From: Geosiphon pyriformis
Taxonomy: Eukaryota; Glomeromycota; Glomeromycetes; Archaeosporales; Geosiphonaceae
Direction: 5' to 3'
Length of the DNA: 64,000 nucleotides
Assembly: GCA_016748015.1 (NCBI GenBank)
Contig: JAAOMT010000135.1
Location: 480,447 to 544,446 of the forward strand
Position numbers and translations under genes: made by a program. Positions 22,778 through 34,063 of this stretch are shown here, one piece after another. Position 1 is the first letter of the stretch; every line of letters starts with the position of its first letter. The notes under the pieces are model-generated. The model worked only from the letters and a program-made list of their open reading frames with translations, did not search any database and had not been told where the DNA came from.

Positions 22778-23754
22778 CGTACAAAAAATCATTATTTATA
22801 ATATTTGTTTCTAACCGATGGGCAAACCTTATCAAACATTTCTTTATCAAAATCAAAGTTTCAAAGAAAAAAATCCTTTTAGTAAATAAAGTTTGCTCGA
22901 ATGATAAATTTTGATTACATAATTCTGAAAATTCCCAATTTGACAACTTTTTTTCAGTCTAAAAAATTCAAAAGGCTAAGATGATAAACAAATGGCGCCA
23001 TAAAAACGCACAAATACCATTTTACCATTCAAATCATTGTTCTCAATTAGAATACTCCTTTTTTTTTTAATTAGGAAAAAATAATTACTAATTATCTCTT
23101 ATGGAAAAAATAACTAAATAAATAAATAAATAAACAAAGAGAGTCTTTGATAATTTTTGATTCGTTGGAATGAAACAAAAAAAAACCTTTTTAAAATTCT
23201 TTGTTTCACAACTATTCATTATTTTCCGTCCCACCCACCCACATAAATATACATATACATTTACATACAAATACACATACACGCATAAAAAGGATCAAAA
23301 ATCTGTAAATCTTTTTCCATTCATTCATCGAATAAATAATATTTTCCGAGATACAGTTTTTCAAAAATCTCCATTTGTTATCATTGATACCAGCAGTACC
23401 CAGCCCAAATTTTATTATTAGAGCTTAAAAATAAATAAATAAATAAAAATGAAAAAAAAAATTTATTTGCCCGTGCGCTGATTTGATATGATGTGCTATT
23501 TCGGGAATTTCTTTTATGATTATTATTGACAATTTTTATATTTATTAAATTCAGAATATTCCATAACTCATGTGAGAAAAAAAGAAAAAAAAAAAAGGTA
23601 AATTTCCCGAGGTAGCACTATATTATTAATCAAAATTGATTCTAAATATATATATATATATATATTTCTACCATTGATAAATTATCTCTCTTTCTCGAGA
23701 ATCTTTTACCTTCTTTTTGAGTAAAAAGAGAAACACTTCTTTTTATATTAGAAA

Positions 23755-24539
23755 ATGGTTACTACAATAAAAATGTGTTCTCCAAGTTCTCAACTCTCAA
23801 GCTCACCGTTCACTAGCTACATAAAACAAGTGGAAGACGTGTCCGAAGTCGTAAATATTTTGGCTCGTGAGAGTTTGGTAAGCTGGTCATTTTAATATCT
23901 TTTTTTACTTTCTAGACATTTATCTCAAATAATTGGATGATTTTAGACGGTCATAGAATTTACGGCAAGGTATGTTATGGAAAATTTTCTCCATTTGGTG
24001 ATAGGATTTTGATCCTAGTCCAACTGAGGATCTTATTTGACCTTAAACAAAACTATTAGAGAAAATAATGTCAGGTTTAATTGATTTTGGGAGTCCTTGA
24101 ACTTGGAAAAAAAACTCTAATGTTCTATCAATAGATACTTTACTCTTGGAAAAAATGTTAATTCTCATTGACAAAGCTCATATTTTGATGAATCTTTTCA
24201 TTTTCTTTACTTTATTTTTTTCCTGAAAACTATCCTTCTTCCATCATACACTCTTCGCTCCCATGATTGGCGATAGACATTGCGCACATTGTAGGGCTAT
24301 AGGTATATAATGTGAAAATAAATATATCAAACGCATACTTATACTTTTTAGTTTCTTCATTGATTTCAATCTAATGAAAAATTCTCATATATTATTACCC
24401 TTTATCTCTATTCAGCACCACAGATTGAGAAATTAGCAAAAGAATATCTGGGAAATGTAGTATTTCTTAATGTGGATGTTAACGACTTGGCGGTAAATCA
24501 TTCGTATTTGTTTTCCGTTTCCCTGAAATAAAACTCATC

Positions 24540-24574
<35 letters not shown>

Positions 24575-25566
24575 CTCTACTACCACTAAAAATAAAAAAT
24601 AATAATGTCAATTCTTTTGTTTCTTTTAGCCATTCACAGCAACAAGCAATATCACTGGTACCCCCACATTTCAATTTTATCGTTCCAGCGTTCTCCTCTC
24701 AACGTTTAGCGCCGCCTCTCTACCCGCAAACGCCCATTCGCCCGCGAATCTAGTACCATCTATCGCGAGTCTGATAAAACTATTTATCACAAAGTATAAC
24801 CCTGGTCTCAACAAGATTACCGATGATTTGGCATTCTCGGCACAGATTCCTGAGGAATGGGTGCAAAAGTTGGGTGATGTTGGATTTCGCACGGTAATCG
24901 ATTTGAGTATGGAAGGTGAAAAAGGTGAGGATTTTTTCTAAAAGAAGATTGCATAAGAATTGTAGTGTAAGATTATGATTTTTTTAAAGCATTTGAAATT
25001 TATTCATTTCGAGTCAATTTCTTTTTATTTACCTGATTCTTGAAATCAATCTTATAAAACCGGACAGATCATTTGTCAAACGAAAAAGATATACTGAAGG
25101 AGAACGGCGTCGAATATACTCATTTTCCAATCACGGTGTTCTATACTCTTTTTACTTAAAATTCATCTACTTTATTGTTTTATCATTTCCTATACAACCC
25201 TCAACAAAACTAATCCCACCCTTTTAACTTTTCAAGTCAATAAACCAATTAACTCCATCAACCATATCACAATTCACCAAGTACGTTCAAGCACTGCCAA
25301 AACCATTACTGGTTCATTCTCGTATCGGATTACACGCTTCGATTCTCTTATTAGCCTTCGCGGCAAAAGAGTACCATTCAACCTCACAAGATATTGTTGA
25401 TTGGGCACGTGATTTTGGCTACGATTATGAAGGATTGCCAGAAGGTGAGCTGGTAAAAAAAAAAAAAAAAAAATTGTGGAAATTTATCATGAATAATTCA
25501 TGACTAATATATGGTTTTGAAAAATTTTCAGTGATGCGCCTCTTACAAAATTATATCCCGAGTTAA
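23755..25566 (+). CDS. thioredoxin domain fused to a DUF442/DSP-like pseudophosphatase domain
   Basis: Eight exons: 23755-23877, 23947-23969, 24277-24302, 24416-24492, 24630-24924, 25068-25135, 25237-25444, 25532-25566; all introns are GT-AG and phases agree, giving 284 residues. Residues about 40-110 are a thioredoxin fold: TVIEFTARHCAHCRAIAPQI carries a CAHC redox pair in the usual CGPC place, then VVFLNVDVND and the cis-Pro motif TGTPTFQFY. Residues about 150-280 resemble the DUF442 family (ITDDLAFSAQIPEEWVQKLG, then GFRTVIDL). The phosphatase loop should read HCxxGxxR but is VHSRIGLHAS, so both catalytic Cys and Arg are absent. It is probably a redox protein with a non-catalytic, perhaps phospho-binding, partner domain. 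No transit peptide is obvious. Exons 2 and 3 are 23 and 26 nt; they are supported because they rebuild the redox motif. Confidence 0.85.
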
Positions 25567-25853
25567 ATTTGGGAAAATATGCTTATTTAATCGTCTATAT
25601 ATGTTTGATAATTTTATTCATTGAGTAATTAAAAAGTATTAGTCTGTCATAAATAGGAAATGAATAGTTTACGTGAAATTTACCTCATTTTTTATTATGT
25701 CGATTTTTTATGCGAAGCTATTCGTTAAAAACTTTTTACATTGTTTTCTCGTTTTTTCCTCATGTTTGATATATTATGTCACTATGAAAAGATTAATGAT
25801 GATATTGACATCAGGCGTGGTTTGATTGATTAAAGGAATTCCCTTAAAATAAG

Positions 25854-25903
<50 letters not shown>

Positions 25904-26003
25904 AAAGTTTGTCTTTTGATTTTTATAAATAACCTTTGTTTCCAAAACCTTTAAATATCCCAACATAACTTTTATTTCCTCTTTCTCTTCTTACTCATAC
26001 ATA
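25567..26003 (+). promoter_or_regulatory. intergenic/promoter region of the CBS gene
   Basis: Contains a GA tract (25855-25902), TATAAAT at 25924-25930 about 75 bp before the start codon, and a pyrimidine-rich leader (TTTCCTCTTTCTCTTCTTAC) directly before the ATG, a common fungal core-promoter layout. Functional assignment is inferred. Confidence 0.5.
25855..25902. repeat. GA microsatellite
   Basis: A nearly pure GA run of about 48 bp, 100-150 bp upstream of the CBS-gene ATG. Confidence 0.95.
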
Positions 26004-27227
26004 ATGGCAACTACTCAAGTACCCTCGTCTCACCTGATTCGACCATATCAATTGTTTGATGATTTACGCAAACTGCAAGTTAACACCCTAATTCTAGAAT
26101 CAGCTCAACCAGTCGAAAGTCTAGTATTCGCGCGAGTCAGTGATCCGATTTCCTTGGCGATCGATCAGTTTCGAATTCATAATGTGATCAGCCTACCAAT
26201 TTATGATGAAGAACAAGGAAGATTCGTTACCATTATCAACGTGTTGGACATGGTACGATTTCTCATGTTGAAAGAGGCCTACAGATCGCTAAGCCTACCT
26301 GATAATTCTCCTGATGAGGAGAAAGTGAGGATTGTTGAGGCTGTTGGTGCAGAAATACGTAAACTTTATTATGATACTCGGATTGAGGATTTGATTAGTA
26401 GTGTCGCTGTTGGTCGCCCTCTACGCGTGTACCACCCCACTGATCCATTGTTGGACGCATTGCGAGCCATGGGTTACGGGACTGAAAATGTCTACTCAAT
26501 TTTGGTCTCCGTCGCCGAAGAAAAAGAAAGAGCTGAGAAAGATATTAAGTATGCTTCGATTATCTCACAGTGGGATGCTATCACTTTTCTGTTGAAGAGT
26601 GGAGCAGTAAATAAGGATGGTATTAAGGATTTGCGAGCAAAACAAGTGATGCAATGTGCTTGGATAACTTTTCACAAGAAAGATGACCCAAATCAATTAT
26701 TGCCCATCGCTCCCGAAAAATCTGCTTTGGTTTTGTCGATTACAAAGGATGTCAGTGCTTTGGCCGCTTTTAGAATCATGGCGAGTATCAACATTTGTTG
26801 GATTGGGTGATAATATTCTTTTGCAACAATCCGACCAAATTGATTAGAACTCGCCTAAAACTCCATTTTACCTCAGGCAATTCATAAGGTTTCATCGCTC
26901 GCCATAATATCTCACGCGGATGGGAGTAAACGTCAGCTGCTTGATAACATATCGGCATCTGATATTCGTCACTTGAAGCCTGAAAATCTTATCGACGGTT
27001 TCTTGGCGGTCACCGAATTTCTCAAGAAACTTCGTGAGCATCCGCCTAACCCGATTTCATGTGACCAAGACACGCCACTTCCCGAAATGATGGAGATGGC
27101 ATTGAAAAATAATGTGCATCGGGTCTGGGTTATCGAGAAAGAGACGGGGTCGCCGATTGGAGTGATAACTCTTGGCGAAATGTTGAGTACACTTGTTGGT
27201 GTTGATGGGGTAATGATGGATGGATGA
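26004..27227 (+). CDS. four-CBS-motif protein (AMPK-gamma / SDS23-like architecture)
   Basis: Exons 26004-26780 and 26877-27227 give 375 residues. Four CBS motifs can be placed: about 28-90 (RVSDPISLAIDQFRIHNVIS), 130-205 (VYHPTDPLLDALRAMG ... IISQWDAITFLL), 215-290 (APEKSALVLSITKDVSALAA ... ISASDIRHL) and 305-372 (TPLPEMMEMALKNNVHRVWV ... PIGVITLGEML). Two tandem pairs (Bateman modules) usually bind adenine nucleotides and regulate a partner, as in AMPK/SNF1 gamma subunits. No catalytic domain is present. The intron begins GC, not GT: joining ATG|GCGAGT to CAG|GCAATT keeps the CBS motif intact, and no GT site nearby does. Which subfamily it belongs to cannot be settled by eye. Confidence 0.85.
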
Positions 27228-27659
27228 AAGTTGAAAGGTTGAATATTTCGTTTTGATTGAGGATTAAATGATGGTCCCGCTCAAATTCTCAGATTTTATT
27301 TGCTCTATATTTTTTTTTATGTATAATTTTTGAATGGCTTTTTACTATCTTTGAATTTTTTCGTTGTCCTGAGCAAATGCTATTAAATATTAGGATTAAT
27401 TTCGTTTTTTAATGAAATCTATGAGATATTAAATTTCATAAAAAAAAGGGGTAAAATTTTTCGTTGAAATATATCAGTTATTCGATTTCAATAACGTTTT
27501 TAGTTCGCAACTACAAGTTTTCCTCCGACCAAGCAAAGGATCACTAAATTTTCAATTGAAAAATTTTAGCAGCCCTTTTTTCAAAAAAAAAAAATTAGTA
27601 GCAAAAAATTTTGCACGAATGGTGGTTTTTTTTTAAAAGAAAAATAGTGAATAAGATAG

Positions 27660-28080
27660 TTACAAAAAATTCTGACAAAAATAAAAATACAAAAACACAT
27701 GAATGAATGAATTACAATCAATACCAAATTCTATATAAAACTTGAACTGACTAAAAGAAATTCTTAAAAAGTTTGCAAAAATGAAATAAGATAACTCGGG
27801 AGTTCGTAGCCAAACAATAAAATCCCGAATCTTGGAACTTGGGTTATGTTCGATCTTGCAGAAAAGACTCTTTCCATTTTCAGTATTAAAAACGGTCTGA
27901 GTAAGCAATTTTTCTAAAATATGTGACTTGATAAACATATCGTTACATCTTACTTCAAAATATGGGTCAGTGAATGGAAATAAAAAAAATTGAGAATACA
28001 TAATCATTTTTGAAACTATTTCAATCTTAACGTAAGATAGTATGTAAAGTAATCATTTTATTTAGTTAAAGTAACAATAG

Positions 28081-28137
<57 letters not shown>

Positions 28138-28720
28138 ATAACATTCATCGAATTATGTTGCTTTTACCGAAATCAGTAACCTGTTTACCAGTTTCCGTAC
28201 TTTGATAATAAACTTTGAAAACTTTTCTAAAAAGAAGAATAATAGCGATTCTTTTAAAGATTATCATCGCGTCGATAATTTCTAGTTTCGGTAAATTAGA
28301 AGGTTTAATATTCGCAAAGCCAAGAACATTAGTGATAAGTTGCTGAAAATTTTTAACGCTTACTGATACAATAATATTAATTCCATCAAGTTCTCTATTA
28401 ACCACTCAAACTTTTAATTAGAGATAAAGTAAACATATCGAATTAACAAAAAAATCAGAGTTTTTTTATATCTCTAACGTTTAAAAAATTACTAAAAGCT
28501 TTTATTAAATTCGATATTTTGAAAGTTTAATATTAAGACTCAAAATTTCTGATTCAGAAACAAATTTAAAATAGTCTTCTAAAAAATAAATAGGTTTTAA
28601 CCCAAAATAAAAAACTTTATCTGCCAATTGATTTGTTTTTTGTTTTTTTTTTAATCTGCAATTCTCATAAAGAACATTATTGCTTTCCAAAAAACTGATA
28701 ATTTGACTAAAAATTTTCAA
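27660..28720 (-). pseudogene. unassigned minus-strand ORF cluster
   Basis: Three open stretches lie in a row on the minus strand: 28505-28720 (71 codons), 28145-28405 (86 codons, VKNFQQLITNVLGFANIKPS) and 27660-28007 (115 codons, HILEKLLTQTVFNTENGKSL, FIVWLRTPELSYFIFANFLR). Their mixed, non-repetitive amino-acid content is more protein-like than random AT-rich frames, so they may be exons of one gene or the remains of one. A GA tract separates the last two. I recognise no family and could not define convincing splice sites. Confidence 0.25.
28080..28136. repeat. GA microsatellite
   Basis: GAGAAA units passing into a pure GA run, about 57 bp. Confidence 0.95.
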
Positions 28721-28958
28721 TTTAATATATTATACATAAATATTATATACATGAAAAAAATAACTAAATCAATAATTACATAAAAATTTTTTATTATACT
28801 TAAAATATTTGTCAACTTATTTTATTTCTTATATCATTAAAAAACTTTACATTTGGCTTTTATTTTTATTTAATTGATTTAATTTTATCATTTTATTATT
28901 TTGTTTGTTAATTTTATAAATTTATTAAATAATTAATATTTTAACTTTATAAATACAT

Positions 28959-28979
28959 AACAATAACAATAACAACAAC

Positions 28980-29021
<42 letters not shown>

Positions 29022-29030
29022 GTTATTATT
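28959..29030. repeat. (AAC/AAT)n followed by (ATT)n, able to pair as a hairpin
   Basis: An AAT run turns directly into an ATT run at about 28997, so the two halves are inverted repeats of each other and could form a cruciform or hairpin. Confidence 0.9.
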
Positions 29031-29234
29031 TACTTATTATTTTTTTAAATGGTTTAATATTTATAAAAATTATTTTACAATATAAAAAACTTTTATGTAT
29101 ATATACAATTTTTTTATATTAAATAACCAATACAACATAATAATTAAACATAATTAATAATTAAAAAATCTTATTGAAAATCATGTGCAAATGAAACCAT
29201 TTTAAAAAGATAATATACAAGTAATAAAAAACGA

Positions 29235-29235
<1 letters not shown>

Positions 29236-29279
<44 letters not shown>
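29236..29279. repeat. ATT microsatellite
   Basis: About fourteen ATT units. Confidence 0.95.
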
Positions 29280-29600
29280 GTATTTATTTACTAAAAGGCA
29301 TTGTCATCAATAATATTTTTATACCTTTTATATCTATATTCTTAATAATACGTCTTAACTTTATAAACAGTTTCCCATATCAAAACACTAGTGCTGTGGG
29401 AAATATTTCATGTATTGCTTTTAACCAATAGTTTGGGTTTTTCCTTTGCTGACGCAGATAATCCGATATTATTTGTCTTGTGAACATGCTGCGCCCAAAG
29501 AATTCCATCACTGCATTGTTACTACGCCACCGACACCTGTGATACTAAAAAGTTAATCAAATCACGCGCTTTTTAGAATTGATCCTAATTTGTTGTCCAT

Positions 29601-29607
29601 TATAAAA
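29601..29607 (+). promoter_or_regulatory. candidate TATA box of the RBR ligase gene
   Basis: TATAAAA, 105 bp upstream of the ATG at 29712, in a region of normal base composition. Confidence 0.4.
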
Positions 29608-29711
29608 TGCTTCAGTGTCGGGTTTTAAGATATTGACTTCTTCCAATTTTAAAAGCACGGGTGCGAGAAAACTGTCCCACCCAACAAAGTTCTAATTTAC
29701 GGTCTTTCTTA

Positions 29712-31497
29712 ATGGAACCGCGCGTTATAACACGCCGTAGACGTGGGGAAAGTAATAACCCTGAAATCCTTGTCAGCGAAGGCAGTTCTGGAGTTGTTAA
29801 CATTGAAGAACCTCAAAACTCGATAGTTTCAACCACATCCCAAAAACGCCCTTTTACTGAAGTTATTGACTTAACACTTGATGACGATTCTGATCCTAAT
29901 CAAGAAGAATTAACAGAATCAAGTCTTTCCTTAACTTTTACCACCCCAATAACAAGAGTTTCATCGCGTGCTCTAGACTCGCAAGAACTGTCATATCGCG
30001 AATGCCCACTGTGCACCTTTCACAACCACCCTGCGCTTTTAGAGTGTGAAATATGTTCGACAGCTCTTGTCACGCAGGCTGACTTCCCAACTGAGGAACA
30101 GCTTCAACAGATGCAAATGATTGAAATGGATCATGTGTTAGCCCTTCAATTACAGCAGGAACTGGGATGGGCACCAAATAATTCGGAGGCTGATGAATTC
30201 GACGAAGAAGATGATGATGACGAAGAAGATGAGGATGATGATGATGATGATGATCAAATGGATACTGAAGATGAAGGCCGAATCGATGAATCTGAGGACG
30301 GTGAAGGAAGTGAGTCTGATGAATCTGAATTAGAGGAAAATGTAAATCCAGGAGATCCACGACGTGTCACTCCGATACGTCCAAGGGTAGAAACAACACC
30401 CATTCGTCCAGACTCGGTGTCTGGTTCTTGTGGAATCTGTTTGGAAATCTATAATCGTTTGGTATATATCGCAAATTTTTAAATGAAACCTTAAAGGGGT
30501 AAAAGATGCTTTGTTCCTAAATTATGCATTGTTTCGTCAGGAATATGGGTCTGCAGTTTGCCCTGATGCATTTTGTGTAGAATGCTGGCATGTCTATTTA
30601 GAAACTAAATCAAAAGATCACAAATTTCCTTGTCGATGTCCAGCTCCGAGATGTCGGTCTGTTGTTATGCCTGATGATGCGGAAAGATTATTTAGACTGA
30701 AACCAGCACCATCAGTAGGGGGTAATCGGGCTGGATATGCAAATAACCCTATTAATGATGCTGATCACGAGAACCTGATCAAAAATTTTAGACATTTACA
30801 CGAGGAAGCTACCATGGAAAATAGTATGTATGAGGAAAAAGCGTGTTCCCTTTAATTCTTTTTTCTTTATTAAATTTATTTAACATATGATTGCAACGTA
30901 GAAATATATTGCCCTGTGATAAATTGTTCAAGGGCACTTCAATTCGATCCAAAATCAGCAACCACAACTAGAATCTTCTGTCCTGGTCCTGATGATTCCT
31001 TTACAATTGGCAGTACTAGTAGCACAGAGGCTACCGATATCCCCACCATCATCATCACCACCACCACCGATGAACTAGTTGCTCCTAAAAATTTGGAGAG
31101 AGGTCACTGGATCTGTGCGACTTGTCTCGTCTCGTGGCATGTAAAATTAACTTGTAAAGCATTCCAGCATCTAGAAAGAGAAAAGGGGAATGCTGGAACT
31201 TTGGAAGAGCAACAGACTTTAAACGCGATTCGAAATCAAAAACTTCAAAAATGCCCAAGTTGTGGCTTTTGGGTCGCAAAGAGAAATGGATGTAACCATA
31301 TTGTGTGTGTGGTACGTGCAACAAAACTTGATATATTAATTTATGATGCTGCTGATGATGATGATGATCATACTAGGAATTTCAAACCATGTCTAATAAA
31401 TGATTTTTTCACTAAATCACCCAAGTGTGGAGAAGACTTTTGTTATCGATGTGGTCGCAGTTATAATACCAAACCAAAGTGTAGGGGAGACCATTGA
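29712..31497 (+). CDS. RBR-type (RING1-IBR-RING2) E3 ubiquitin ligase with NZF finger and SUMO-interacting motif
   Basis: Exons 29712-30461, 30541-30823, 30902-31311, 31426-31497 give 504 residues. In order: a basic N-terminus (RVITRRRRG); a SUMO-interacting motif EVIDLTLDDDSD at 50-61; a RanBP2/NZF-like finger CPLC...CEIC at 98-115, usually a ubiquitin binder; a UIM-like helix HVLALQLQQELG at 141-152; an acidic run at 160-210; RING1 from C240 (CGICLE, then CPDAFCVECW); IBR at about 348-420 (YCPVINC, GHWICATCLVSWHVKLTC); RING2 CPSCGFWVAKRNGCNHIVC with the presumed catalytic C475, continued over the last intron as CVCGEDFCYRCG. RBR enzymes pass ubiquitin through that Cys. The start is the first in-frame ATG; the open frame extends upstream only through a GTG. 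SIM plus ubiquitin binders suggests action on SUMO- or ubiquitin-marked targets, possibly nuclear (inferred). Confidence 0.9.
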
Positions 31498-31889
31498 ATG
31501 GTGGATGGAATCGAGGATTCCAAAGAGACACTTTCTTATAGTAATTCTGCATCATTTGTAAAATTTACCTTTGCTGTTGGACATTGAAATCTTTTGAACG
31601 TTTGTTTGATTCTATTATCTCTCGTCCTAATGGGTACTATTACAACGGTACTATTAGTTTCAGGTTGCAATACTTTTTCGGAGCAAGGGATAAAATAGAA
31701 GTTTTATTCGGGGAAATTTCCACACATGTATATCTTTTGAATATGTATTTATTTGCATCACTTATGGGTTGTGACAAAATCATCACTATCAGATATGCCC
31801 ATTATCCGATTAATTATTGATCGACCTGTTGCCCGGACAAAAAGATAATCTCCAATTGTTTCCTACCCAAAGTTTTAATTGCAATCAAA
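31498..31889 (+). other. short intergenic spacer between RBR ligase and carrier genes
   Basis: 392 bp. An open stretch begins at 31584 but shows no motif. It should contain the ligase 3' end and the carrier promoter; no TATA box is seen. Confidence 0.5.
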
Positions 31890-34063
31890 ATGTCAACGGA
31901 AATCGCCGCTCCCGCGCCTACCGTCCTTACAACAACCGCCATAGAACAAAAGGAACCATTTGTCACCGAGAAAAAACAAACCACAAGTGGACTTAAATCA
32001 TTTATTTCTGGCGGCTTTGGGGGGATAGCGGCGGTGCTCGTTGGTATGTGTTTCAGGCATTAATTAATGAGAAGAGGATGTACATAAAAGTTTGGAATTA
32101 ATAAAAAGTTAAAAGCGTGAGTGAGTGAGTGAGTGAGTTAAAGAGTTAGTGAATTTGAAAAGGAATCATACACTTGAATCGTGCTGTAGATAAAAGTTCA
32201 CCCTAAAGCTTATAAAACGTATTCAGGGTTCATTTTCAGTTGTGGATAATCAAACAAATATATATTATTATTTCTTAACAAAACCGCTATATGTATTTTA
32301 AGGTCATCCTTTTGATTTGATCAAGGTAAAACATATTTGCTCTTAAAAATCCAAATATCTGTTTCAATTAATCAAATTTAGTTTTATTTGAATTAATGTT
32401 TCTCAGGTTCGATTACAAACGGCTCCCCCAGGCGCATACAAAGGAATTCTTGATGTCACAAAACAGATTATTGCAAAGGATGGGTTTCGTGGGTGAGTCT
32501 TATATTTTCTTGGGCATTTTTGGAAGTCATGCCTCCTGTTTTGGGTTTTTATGTCTGCCAAGTGGCAACTAGAATCTGTTGTTGTCATTTCTTGGCTCAC
32601 CACAAAGGCTTTTATTATATTGGGGTGACTACGTGTTGCTTCATATATGGATTTATTTTCCGTGAATTGGCTCGAACAACGAAATAGCTTGTATAGAGGC
32701 ATGGGACCTCCTTTGGTCGGTGTTACGCCGGTTTTTGCTTTGAGTTTTTGGGTAAGTTACTTACATACATACATACATACATTGGGTGGTTCTAGATACC
32801 TTAGAACAAACATCCTTCCAACAAATTTCCATTAGGGAATTTATATTTTTCATCAAGCCTAAATATTGTCCTGATCACCTTCGATCTTTCAAGCACTATA
32901 CGTGTGCTTCTTAAATAGATTGACATTTGCAATTTGTTCAAATTCTTTAGTCATACGATCTCGGGAAAAAGCTCATTTATCGCTTGACGCCAAACCGCGA
33001 ATTACCTACCCTTAGTTTGGGAGAAATCATGATTGCTGGAGGCTTTTCGGCAGGTCCCACCACATTATTAATGGGCCCTTTGGAAAGAATTAAAGTTCTT
33101 CTCCAAGTGCAAGGTCAAGGAGGCGAACCCAAATACAAAGGTCCTGTTGACGCTGTAAAGCAATTATATAAGGAAGGTGGCATTCGCAGCATTTTTCGAG
33201 GATCAGGTGCCACGTTATTACGTGATGTACCGGGATCCGCTGTATATTTTGGTGCTTACGAATTGACGAAACGTGCCTTGACACCCAAGGGATCCAGTCC
33301 TGATCAGCTGAATCCAGGGGCCGTGCTATTTGCCGGAGGTGAATAAATATTAAATAATAGTCAATACCAGTAATACACGACAACGCAAACTGTAGTCTGA
33401 CCTATTTTCATATTTACTTTAAAATCTACATGATTGCTTCAGGAATGGCTGGTAAGAGCTCTTGCAATTTTTTTTATTCCAAATTTATTCACTTATTTTC
33501 CGATTCTCTGGGAATTCTTTAACGCTTGTTCAAATACTTTAGGGTAAAATTGATCATCTCGCTTCTCAGTTTTGTAATTTAATTATCTAGAGTAAAAGCT
33601 TAATTCTCATCTTTCTTTAATTATTAATTATTAAAATCACATCAAATTTATAAGGGTAACTATTTTCAATTATTCATTTTTGCTTTCATTCTCTAATTTT
33701 AAACTAATTCAAAATTCCTCATCCCAAATTCAACCTGTAAAAGGGTAAATATCATTTTCTCAAATTATAGTTTTCAATGCGGCTATAATTTTTCTGATCT
33801 GATATGTTTCAATTCGCGACATCTTATTAGTTGCGATGTGGACTATAGCGATTCCTCCTGATACTTTAAAATCTCGCCTACAGTCAGCCCCCAGTGGTAC
33901 TTACAGTGGCACGCTTGACGTTTTAAGGCATTTGCTCAAGACAGATGGTCCCGCAGCCTTGTTTAAAGGGCTTGGGCCTGCAATGCTTCGCGCATTTCCG
34001 GCTAACGCGGCCTGTTTCCTTGGAATGGAAGCTAGCTTAAATGTTATGAATAAATTCTGGTGA
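31890..34063 (+). CDS. mitochondrial carnitine/acylcarnitine carrier (SLC25A20/CRC1-like)
   Basis: Seven exons: 31890-32043, 32303-32325, 32407-32492, 32688-32751, 32951-33338, 33443-33451, 33831-34063; phases agree, 318 residues. Three mitochondrial-carrier repeats each carry the Px[DE]xx[KR] signature: HPFDLIKVRLQT, GPLERIKVLLQVQ and IPPDTLKSRLQS. Carnitine-carrier features include APPGAYKGILDVTKQIIAKD, LYRGMGPPLVGVTPVFALSF and FPANAACFLGME, matching the animal and yeast acylcarnitine carriers. The protein should exchange acylcarnitine for carnitine across the inner membrane, feeding beta-oxidation. Exon 6 is only 9 nt; with it the junction reads AGGMAGVAMW, the family form AGGxAGxxxW, and without it three conserved residues are missing. 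Exon 2 is 23 nt. No targeting peptide is needed for this family. Confidence 0.92.
32115..32140. repeat. GTGA tetranucleotide repeat in intron 1 of the carrier gene
   Basis: Five to six GTGA/GAGT units. A CATA repeat lies in intron 4 near 32762-32781. Confidence 0.9.

Larger units (their letters stand above)
21415..23754. other. intergenic region between divergent genes
   Basis: 2.3 kb with no recognised gene. It holds the GA tract at 22312-22396, ATT repeat at 22749-22777, AAAT repeats near 23113 and 23430, a CATA/ACATAC-rich stretch near 23235-23285 and a TA run at 23648-23665. Plus- and minus-strand open stretches here (for example 22430-22651, 22743-22946) are low-complexity. It should contain the promoters of both flanking genes. 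Confidence 0.6.
27228..29711. other. long intergenic region with repeats and unassigned minus-strand ORFs
   Basis: 2.5 kb, turning very AT-rich after 28700. It contains the unassigned ORFs described at 27660-28720, GA tract 28080-28136, an (AAC/AAT)n-(ATT)n inverted microsatellite at 28959-29030 and an ATT tract at 29236-29279. A TATAAAA at 29601-29607 lies about 105 bp before the start of the E3 ligase gene. Confidence 0.5.

Noticed and set aside
23878-23946. Splicing of the thioredoxin gene at the first acceptor (TTTCTAG before ACATTT)
   Set aside because: It gives a sequence without a beta-strand and loses the link to the CAHC motif; using the next acceptor at 23946 gives TVIEFTARHCAHC, a proper thioredoxin core.
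29661-29711. Upstream extension of the RBR ligase frame
   Set aside because: The extension starts at GTG, not ATG; the first ATG is 29712 and is used as the start.
30070-30360. 96-codon minus-strand His-rich frame
   Set aside because: Antisense of the acidic Asp/Glu run in the RBR gene.
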